From the NCBI GenBank assembly GCA_963971305.1, contig OZ020308.1, forward strand, positions 38,531,275-38,595,274: a stretch of 64,000 bases of DNA. The letters are read 5' to 3'. Origin of the DNA: Arcuatula senhousia (taxonomy: Eukaryota > Mollusca > Bivalvia > Mytilida > Mytilidae). The position numbers were made by a program, and so were the translations under genes. This document shows positions 56,067 through 64,000 of this stretch, piece after piece (position 1 is the first letter of the stretch; the number at the start of each line of letters is the position of its first letter). The notes under the pieces were generated by a model. The model was given only the letters and a program-made list of their open reading frames with translations, was not told the DNA's origin and did not search any database.

Positions 56067-56795
56067 ACTTAGATCAACATTGGTCTAGGGTAAGGAGAAC
56101 TGTTGAAAAATTTTATACACGGGCAGTCTTATAGCTTTGATATGCTTATCAAAAGAAGAGTCGGTGTCGGAGTGAGCAGACATTAAATGTCCACCATCAG
56201 CGCTAACCATCACAGGTGTTAAAAAATATGACTAAGTCCCATGTACTTCCTTTTAAATCTGATGCACATGTCGCACGTTTTGCCTATAAAAATCATCAGA
56301 GGCGTTATATCCAAAAGATTGAAAATGGACACCACATGAAAATGAATTGTGTGGAAGAAGCAGAGGTACCAATGGGGTATTTGAATGTCAAACGTTCGAA
56401 AGGGCAGAGACAAAACCAGTAAACACTAATAAAAACGGGACAAAAACAGACAACATGTAAAACATGGAAACACAAAATGACTGAATATCAATCAACAACG
56501 CGAACTCCAGTCGTAACAATAGAGGAACAAAGTAACCCCAAAATACCCGAACTGGAACTTAAAAATGATGAAGGTAAACCTATGCTTGGGGTAGGGAGAA
56601 CTTTTATGTCTTAACAAATTAACACAGACCATTTCATAGCTTTAATGCTTTGGTCAAAACAAAAGGCCAACCAAAATCATCCACTGGCATTATCCAACAC
56701 TGGTGTTAGAAATAAGATGCATATGACACGCGATTCGTCTCTTAAACTAATCAGAGGTGCTCTATCCAAAAGATTGAAAATGTGACATAAAAGAC
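56067..56795 (+). repeat. Two repeat F copies around a repeat A copy
   Basis: The repeat F copies (56067-56340 and 56572-56795) share GGGTA(A/G)GGAGAACT, CATCAGAGGCGTTATATCCA or the variant AATCAGAGGTGCTCTATCCA, and AAAAGATTGAAAATG. A plus-strand repeat A copy lies between them (56348-56530: ACCAATGGGGTATTTGAATG, AGAGACAAAACCAGTAAACA). Confidence 0.7.
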
Positions 56796-56864
56796 GCTTC
56801 CATGAGTCTGATTTGCTCACCTGGTCCTTGAGCCATAAGGTCTCATCTGACCACCTTTTAAGGG

Positions 56865-57260
56865 CCATAACTCCTATAAGGGGTCATCTGACAACTCCGA
56901 CCCTAATTAAGAGTTTTGTATCGCTTTATGAGCGGCCTGAAGATTAAAGACAGCAACAGCTTTTTTCTATCTCCATTAGTTTTCATTTTATAGGGCAAAA
57001 ACATAAAAAACGTTTTTTTTTAGCTTTAACAGACCATTATCCCTATAAGGGGTCATCTGACATTTTCGACCTTATGAAGACTATTGTGGAGCTTTTGATC
57101 CTGAAGTGCCAATGATCATTCGGATTTTTTCTATCTGTTAATTTTATGGATTTTTCTCTATGTTATTTTAATTAACATCGACCATGTTTTTAATCCTTTC
57201 AAAATGAGGAATGTATGTTGCCAACATCTCATATATCAATCCTGCAAAGTTTCTGTCAAA
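56865..57260 (+). repeat. AGTTATTGCC-family fragment
   Basis: GGGCCATAACTCCTATAAGG, GGGTCATCTGACAACTCCGA and TTATCCCTATAAGGGGTCAT occur as two diverged units of about 165 bp. It is related to 43330 and to the 62.4-kb array. Confidence 0.6.
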
Positions 57261-57896
57261 TTTGTTCATTGGTTTCAGAGAGGAATATTTTTGAAATTGT
57301 TTACAGACGCCGTGGATGTAGATATCTGTCAGACTATTAACCGATATTTGCTCATATTAAATACAAGAAAAGATGAGTGGCAAAAAGTTGCAGTCATTAA
57401 CAAATTTATGTCGAGCAATGACCGATCGATTCAATAAACAGGACGCTAACACACACAACGGACATAAAATCAGTACTAGTAATATGGGACCTCATACTGT
57501 AGTTGCTGTCTGAGAAAACTTACGATTTTTTAAACATTAATTGATAACAATTAACGATGGTAAACAGGAAATAGAAGATCGCGGTACAAGAACAGGTACT
57601 TAAGAAAGGACCGTTAAGCTTGAAGTGGGCTTGTTTTTTTGTCACAGTATGAGAATGTTTTTTTTTCGTTCGATCGCTATAAAAGTAATTATTCAATGGA
57701 AGAATGCTTACACAATTTCTTTTCTGCATTTCTAATGCCAAAATATTTACCCACAAAAATCAATTTGAAATGGTATTTTTATTTGTTTTGTTTGTTTGTT
57801 TGTTTGGTTGTTTTTTTTTTTTTGGGGGGGGGTGTGGTGGTTGGGGATTGTAAACCCAAGATCCCACTTCAAGTTAAATGGTTCGTCCCATGGACA

Positions 57897-58951
57897 TGTT
57901 CCAGACCGTACAGGTATTCAGACCGTACGCGTACGGTCCGGACCGTACGAGTATACCTATATGGTCCGACCGTACGCGTACGGTCCGACCGTGCAAGTAT
58001 ACCCGTAAGGTCTAAAACGAGCTGGACCATACAAGTATTCAGACCATATAGGTATTTCTCTAAATTTGCATTTATTCATATAATATTAGGGAAAAAAAAT
58101 ATTTTCAACCTCAAAAGTGTTATTACCAGCTCCTAGATTCCTACGGAAAAAATAGGGAAACTCAAAAAAAAAAAAAAAAAACGAAAAGAGGAAAGCAAAC
58201 TTAAAATAATAAGACAAACAAAATTAAACTAAAGTCAGAATTTGTAAATAGCTAAAATATAGAAAGGCGGTAGGTGAGGGATTTGGGAAATATGATGTTT
58301 AATATTCATTTGGTAGAATTTGTTAGTTTTTATTCTCTGCTATGTAGTTGGATTTCACCGATATAAAGGGTCCACAAAAATGTCAGACTTCGTGTAAATC
58401 ATTCTAAAATTATATTCAGTAAAGTAAAGTTTGAGGATGACGACAATGCATATAACTTATATCTGTAGAAAGTAAAATCCGCTGCACATAATATAAAAAA
58501 TAAGAGTTCTATGGAACTTTTTTTTGCTAAAAAGTAGGTAAATATTTTGGGAAAACTGAGGGACGAATGGCTTAAACATATTGCCGAAATCTTTACTGAA
58601 TCAGCCTCCCCAAGCACGTCTCTTTGTCTTCTTACGGGTAAACAAATGATTGGAAGGTCTGTCGACTAAAGTTACTATTTATATTCCTCAAACTTTGCCT
58701 CCCAAATTTCAATGACTGTTTTAGTTGTTACAACTGACGTATATAAGTACTCACTTCTATTTGGCAACACTAATTTGATTTTAAATATTGTGTGAACTCT
58801 GTGCAAAAAATATACAAATTAAATATAATAAAAATTAATGCATTATTACAGGGTCTATATATTTTATTGAATATTGATCTAGAAGATGCAAGTCAGACCG
58901 TACGCGTACGGTCCGACCGTACAGGTCTAAATACGCATACGGTCTGGAACA
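57897..58951. mobile_element. ~1.06-kb element with CCGTACGCGTACGG palindromes
   Basis: The left end is TGTTCCAGACCGTACAGGTA and the right end is ACGCATACGGTCTGGAACA; the outer 13 bases are exact inverted repeats. GACA flanks both ends. The perfect palindrome CCGTACGCGTACGG occurs twice near the left end (57920s and 57970) and once near the right end (58898). GTATACC/GGTATA motifs alternate with it. The interior includes an 18-base A run near 58165 and no gene. Confidence 0.65.
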
Positions 58952-59539
58952 GACACATGGTAAATTTTAAATGATTGGAATATTGGTATAAGTATCTTCC
59001 GAGAACTTGAAAAACTGTGAGCAGCAGATAACAAAGAAATATACCCACCCCCTTAAATCAATCAGAAGAATTCATATATGAGGTGTACATATAAACTATG
59101 TAACAAACATTTTGTGAAAGTTTCATGAAAATCCATCCAATAGTTTAGGATGAGTCCCGTGTCATCCAATGGCTTGTTCCATGTTTTGCCTAAAAACCCA
59201 AATAGTAAATCAGATCAAATTTTGAAATAGTTTGTGCACAAATATAACATATCACAAAGACTGTGTGAAAGTAATCATCAAGGGGTTTAGAAGTAGCTTC
59301 AGATAAGAGATGTGTCTCCTAAAGTGTAACGCAAGGTTGTACGGTAAGGGATGAACGAGCTGACACACCTATAACTAAATACCCCTAACTTTTCAAGCGG
59401 TATCAACAAGGTAATATAACAATTTACAAGTAACTAATGACTATGTTACGGACTACAGTAGGACAGATAGAGCTAAACCCTTCGAAGCGGATGAACATCA
59501 TTACTCATGCTCTTGTTCTTCCTTGTCATTTTGACTGTA
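58952..59539. other. Gap with no recognised gene
   Basis: Phrases such as TGTGAAAGTTTCATGAAAAT and CATCCAATAGTTTAGGATGA look like fragments of a bivalve dispersed repeat. No coding frame stands out. Confidence 0.4.
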
Positions 59540-59665
59540 TAAATAAAGGCAACAACAAAACCAACAAACCGAAATGGTCAACCTAAACAAGTTCCAAGCG
59601 TAGATAAAGACATATCGGAGATTGAATTGAAGATTGCAATGGTCCTGACTTGGTAAAATAGTATA
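59540..59665 (+). repeat. Dispersed repeat B, copy 4 (partial)
   Basis: GAAGATTGCAATGGTCCTGA preceded by ACATATCGGAGATTGAAT matches the repeat B core. It is truncated after CTTGG. Confidence 0.65.
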
Positions 59666-59939
59666 CGTAATAATTGTTGAAAGTGTGTTTATTTTGTCCA
59701 TTTGCCTGTTGTGAACTAGTATATCGTAAATTTACAAATTGTTGTGCAACTTGTAATTTAATTTTTTTTCTTTTTTAACTTAAATAAATCAATTATTTAT
59801 TATTATTATTATTGTTACAAAACATCACGGAACTGTCGTGTTCATAATACCGGAAATTATTAAGTAATTCAATAATAAACTTTTATTCAATGTACATATA
59901 TGTTTTACATATACATGTTCCTAAGTAGTATTGTTATTA

Positions 59940-60313
59940 TCATTTGATTTTGAAAATGTTCAGACATGACCTCGATATCCATTTCTTCGCTATCAGATTA
60001 ATCCAGACTTGGTCTTTAGCTTTAAGGTTGAGTGTAATAGCTGCTGCTCCAGGTGTCCAGTAAGTTTTTGTATATCCCGTCACATACTGTCTATGCTGTT
60101 CAGTGGAGTTGACCATGATCTGAATTTCAGTATAATCTTCAGCAGACACTATTGTTGTCATGACGTAATAGTACCCGGGCTCGTCACACGTAAACTTCCC
60201 AGTAGACTGGTATGCAGATAGATCTGGTACCCCGACTGATGTCTTTATGGTAGGAAACTTGATTATTCCAGGGTCTATGTATTCAGCATTGAGATGTCAG
60301 GCAGTGAGTACAA
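59940..60313 (-). pseudogene. C1q domain exon with in-frame TGA
   Basis: It starts with TT, completing a Val codon from the previous exon. Five codons in, TGA interrupts a frame that is otherwise open for 118 further codons and matches C1q strand by strand. The C-terminus reads WISRSCLNIFKIK in place of a typical SSFSGFLLY, so the last strand is divergent. The domain length is normal at about 124 residues. Confidence 0.75.
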
Positions 60314-61801
60314 CTGAAAAGTAAGCACAATTGTTGTTTAAGAAATAACACTAGGACATAAGTTTAGGAATACCTGAAAATCAATAAAATTTTTAAAAGC
60401 ATTAAATAATATTTTAGAATTATAAAATAAAATGAATCAGTACCGGAATAGAATTGTAGATTGTAACAAAAGTTCGGAAATAAGAAATTAATTTGACTAG
60501 TTGAAATTTTTAGCTTAAACAGGGTGTATAACTTTTTACTAGAATATGTAAAGAATTGAAAGATTTTAAACTTTAAAACTTTATTATGTTAAAATAAGAT
60601 AATTTTACACCCATGCATTCGAGAACATTCTATATCACATACAATTTTAGATGCAAATATTACTTTGATTTTCCCCTCATGATAAATAAGACTTTTGGTA
60701 ACATACGTGATCGTTTTATTATAAAAGACTTTTGAACATTCGACAATACATAATTTAGTCTTTTTAACAATCCAGGATTTTGATCAAATTTATTTACTTG
60801 TACGAATTTGATCATTCGATGATCCTTAATATATGCCCAAGTATACATTATCAAATCGTTTAGATTTTTTTTTATTTCTATGCAAACTTATTTCTGTATA
60901 CAAATTCCAAAATGGGTGTAAAAATAGTTAAGGTTAATTTGGAAAGTCCAGATTAATAAATCATATCAAATTTAAAGATTTCCATTTAAATCTCTGAATT
61001 TTTGTACTGAGAGACTCATTCATTTGATTAAATACTCAAATTAGGATATTTTATAAATTTCAGGTCTAATATTATCATTATTAAAAAAATATTTTTACTA
61101 ATGAATTACTAGTGTTTAAGAGTTTTATAAAGCAGTCCGTAGAATAGCAAAAATGAGATCCACATTGGTCAAGATAATAATATTTGGGTTATCATGTTTA
61201 TTATTTATTAATGGTATATATCCTTTGTGCTTTGTCTGTAATATTATATGTAGTTGCCTTACCCGAGAGGGTTTATTGTAAATAAAGTATTATTATTATT
61301 ATTATATTGTTATACCGTATATATAATGACCCCCAAAAAAAACACGTTAAACATTAAACATAGGTTTTCATTTACATCGTAACTTTCTTTTATATTGAAA
61401 GAAACATGTCATACTGATATTTAATGATGTTTTTCTTAAGTTTGTTGCTTCCTTGGTTGTTTGTTTTTCTAGATTTCTAATTTTCTGACGTTATCAGTTT
61501 GATATAGCGAAGCAGACTCTTGATTCTCTGACACCCGTTCTGTATTGAACCCTACCTGGTTTGAACTCATTGTCAATCCTCTGTTCCAGCGTCCTCATTG
61601 TAAGATTCTGCTTCATTTCAAACTGTTTATTGCTTGCCGCTAGGTTTTGTTTAAGCTGTTCATTCTCTGCCGCTAGGTTTTGTTTAAACTGTTCATTCTC
61701 TTCGGCTAGGTTTTGTTTAAGCTGTTTATTATCTACCGTAAGGTTTTGTTTAAGCTGTTTATTGTCTGCTGCTAGGTTTTGGTACATTTTTATCCAAGTG
61801 T
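59940..61801 (-). CDS. C1q domain-containing protein gene, possible pseudogene
   Basis: Minus-strand exons 61801-61556 and 60313-59940 join in phase (donor AAACCAG|GTAGGG, acceptor CTTTTCAG). Exon 1 encodes a coiled coil of 11-residue repeats. Exon 2 encodes a C1q domain: VVLTA, HLNAEYIDPGIIKFPT, YQSTGKFTCDEPGYYYVM, GAAAITLNLKAKDQVWINLI, ending FKIK. C1q-domain proteins are secreted trimeric pattern-recognition lectins, greatly expanded in bivalves. TGA at 60299-60297 interrupts the domain between LTA and HLN, where an Arg codon CGA would fit. No signal-peptide exon was found. A CAG|GTAAGT donor at 61906 might end a 5' UTR exon. The domain call is firm; whether the gene works is doubtful. Confidence 0.72.
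60314..61555 (-). other. Intron of the C1q-domain gene
   Basis: AT-rich, 1242 bases. It contains the possible LINE tail at 61190-61310 and nothing else I can name. Confidence 0.55.
61190..61310 (+). mobile_element. Possible LINE 3' tail with ATT microsatellite
   Basis: TTGCCTTACCCGAGAGGGTT precedes TGTAAATAAAGTATTATTAT and further ATT units. A 3' UTR ending in a short microsatellite is typical of CR1/Jockey-type LINE insertions. Only the tail is present, with no coding. Confidence 0.35.
61556..61801 (-). CDS. C1q-domain gene, coiled-coil exon
   Basis: The acceptor is TTTACTTCAG. The exon reads TWIKMYQ and then five repeats of the form NLAADNKQLKQ, ending RTLEQRIDNEFKP in phase 1. An 11-residue period is a hendecad coiled coil. 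At the DNA level the units are 33 bases and nearly identical, so copy number may vary. The in-frame ATG at 61787 is a possible start. Confidence 0.75.
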
Positions 61802-62133
61802 CTGAAGTAAAATAAAAACAGATTTGAACGTTAATATCGATAAGGAAAATTTAGTATTTGAAAAAGGGAATAAATAAGAGGCTCCAAGGAACCTGAATGA
61901 CTTACCTGACTGTTAGGCTATAAGGCGGAATGGAACATTTTTGACATTAAAAGGGTTATATATTCATGATATTGAACTCCGTCACATTTTAAATGTGCCT
62001 ATCTTATTCCAGGAATCTTTGACAAAACATTTTTGTTCTTGTCTTTTGGATGTTTTGTGTTCCTTGTTTAAGTCGGCGGTCTATCTTTGACTATTTCAGG
62101 ACTGGATTTGAATAATATGCATTTTATTTAGAC

Positions 62134-62205
62134 CTTGGGCCGATTGCAGAGCGGCGAGCGCCGCCTATTGGTCTCGTTGAAGGCTGCTGGCGGTTTTTAT
62201 TGTGT
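62134..62205 (+). repeat. Dispersed repeat E, copy 2
   Basis: CTTGGGCCGATTGCAGAGCG, GCGAGCGCCGCCTATTGGTC and AAGGCTGCTGGCGG align with 47385-47470. GC is well above the surroundings. Confidence 0.6.
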
Positions 62206-62339
62206 TTTTTTCCAAAGTACAAATATTCCATATCTCATTATTTTCTATCATAAGTGTAATAAGGGATAATCTAAAAACACTGTTTATCTCAATGCAGTAA
62301 AGTGTAGAGGTCAATTAACTGAACATAGTTTTTTAGCTC

Positions 62340-64000
62340 ACCTGACCCGAAGGGTCATGTGAGCTATTGTCATCGTTAGGCGTCCGTCGTCCGTCGTCCG
62401 TCGTCCGTCGTCCGTCGTTAACTTTTCTTCAAAGATCTTCTTCTCTGAAACCACTGATGGGATTGCTTTGAAACTTTGTATACTTGATCTTTAGGATGTC
62501 CTCTACCAAGTTTGTGAATTATATACAGGTCGACCAACCAACATGGCCGCCGTTGCTAAAAATAGAACAGGGGGGTCAGACCATTGTTTTTGGCTTATAA
62601 CTCAAAAAGTATAAGAGATAGAAAAAATCCGAAGCAACCTACCATGTTCAGCATCAAAAGCTCTACAAATCTCTCCATTGAGTCGAAGTTGTAAAACGAC
62701 TTCTTATAGGAGTTATTGCCCTTTAATCATCAAAATTGACCATTTTAGCAGTTTTTGGACTATTTCTTGAAAACCGTTAGAGCTAGAGGAAAAGTTAGTA
62801 TTGCAAATTTGTTAGGCTCATTGAGATCTACAAAAATCATTTCAGGGTCAAAATTGTCAGATCAGCCGTTTAAGAGTTATTCCCCTTTAACTGTTTTTTC
62901 CATTAATTTTAACTGATTTTCAAAAATCTTCTTCTCTGAAACCACTGAAGGGATTGCATAGATACTTGGTATACTTGATCTTTAGGATGTCCTTTACCAA
63001 GTTTGTGAATTATATACACGTAGACCAACCAACATGGCCGCCATTGCTAAAAATAGAACAGGGGGGTCAGACCATTGTTTTTGGCTTATAACTCGAAAAG
63101 TATAAGAGATAGAAAAAATTTGAAGCAACCTTCCATGTTCAGCATCAAAAGCTCTACAAATCTCTCCATTGAGTTGAAGTTGTGAAACGACTCCTTATAG
63201 GAGTTATTGCCCTTTAATCATCAAAATTGACCATTTTAGCAGTTTTTGGACTATATCTTAAAAACCGTTAGAGCTAGAGGAAAAGTTAGCATTGCAGAAT
63301 TGTTAAGCTCATTGAGATCTACAAAAATCATTTCAGGGTCAAAATTGTCAGATCAGGCGTTTAAGAGTTATTCCCCTTTAACTGTTTTTTTCCATTAATT
63401 TTAACTGATTTTCAAAAATCTTCTTCTCTGAAACCACTGAAGGGATTGCATAGATACTTGGTATACTTGATCTTTAGGATGTCCTCTACCAAGTTTGTGA
63501 ATTATATACACGTCCACCAACCAACATGGCCGCTGTTGCTAAAAATAGAACAGGGGGGTCAGACCATTGTTTTTGGCTTATAACTCGAAAAGTATAAGAG
63601 ATAGAAAAAATCCGAATCAACCTTCCATGTTCAGCATCAAAAGCTCTACAAATCTCTCCTTTGAGTCGAAGTTGTAAAACGACTCCTTATAGGAGTTATT
63701 GCCCTTTAATCATCAAAATTGACCATTTTAGCAGTTATTGGACTATATCTTAAAAAACGTTAGAGCTAGAGGAAAAGTTAGCATTGCAGAATTGTTAAGC
63801 TCATTGAGATCTACAAAAATTATTTCAGGGTCAAAATTGTCAGATCAGGCATTTAAGAGTTATTCCCCTTTAACTGTTTTTCATTAATATTAACTGATTT
63901 TCAAAAATCTTCTTCTCTGAAACCACTGAAGGGATTGCATTGATACTTGGTATACTTGATCTTTAGGATGTCCTCTACCAAGTTTGTGAATTATATACAT
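62340..64000 (+). repeat. Tandem array of ~490-bp units, continues off window
   Basis: A leader (AGCTCACCTGACCCGAAGGG then five TCGTCCG units at 62381-62418) is followed by units starting TTCTCTGAAACCACTG at 62441, 62932, 63424 and 63913 (491, 492 and 489 bases). Units contain CATGGCCGC, GAACAGGGGGGTCAGACCAT, GGAGTTATTGCCCTTTAATC and GTTAGAGCTAGAGG, and are visibly about 95% alike. Not coding. Confidence 0.92.

Noticed and set aside
57639..58136. Open frame of 165 codons
   Set aside because: It runs through TTTG and poly-T/poly-G runs into the CCGTACGCGTACGG repeats; its Arg/Val/Tyr cycles come from the palindrome.

Overview
This window looks like AT-rich nuclear DNA from a bivalve mollusc, probably a mytilid mussel. 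The reasons are long introns with GT/AG boundaries, a C1q-domain gene with a coiled coil (a family greatly expanded in bivalves), tRNA-derived SINEs, TCCG and TCGTCCG microsatellite families, and very many short foldback DNA elements. The species call is inference. No prokaryotic operon, CRISPR array, functional tRNA or rRNA was found.

Three protein genes can be supported. (1) Plus strand, 12359-25707: the 3' half of a Musashi RNA-binding protein gene, eight coding exons from the middle of RRM2 to the stop codon. The RRM1 exons and the first half of RRM2 were not found, so bases 1-12358 are probably one long intron. A long AT-rich 3' UTR follows. (2) Plus strand, 38806-44944: a two-exon gene for a 699-residue protein with a DUF3987-type (YfjI-like) P-loop domain and a C-terminal extension that may be a winged helix. 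This domain is mainly known from bacterial and phage primase/helicase-like proteins, so an intron-containing animal copy is the most unusual gene here. (3) Minus strand, 61801-59940: a C1q-domain gene with an 11-residue-repeat coiled coil. It has an in-frame TGA at the start of the C1q domain and may be a pseudogene.

The rest is layers of repeats. 1-12 kb: foldback elements, diverged tandem repeats and one foldback element inserted in a tandem array. 12-26 kb: Musashi exons with four or more foldback elements in introns and the 3' UTR, plus a decayed duplicate of the penultimate exon. 26-32 kb: AT-rich sequence with little else. 32-38 kb: three SINE-type loci, one a tandem array with a head-to-head inverted junction. 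39.6-43.7 kb: the DUF3987 intron, packed with tandem repeats. 45-59 kb: three larger elements bounded by inverted repeats. These are a 2.43-kb element with arms of about 400-500 bp, a 6-bp target duplication and a reverse-transcriptase relic; a 951-bp element with an 8-bp near-perfect duplication; and a 1.06-kb element with CCGTACGCGTACGG palindromes. 62.3-64 kb: a tandem array of about 490-bp units running off the window.

The three genes have no evident shared pathway: Musashi is a translational regulator, C1q-domain proteins are innate immune lectins, and the role of the DUF3987 protein is unknown. Exon models come from splice-site sequence, phase agreement and recognised protein family motifs. 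No alignment or transcript data were available.
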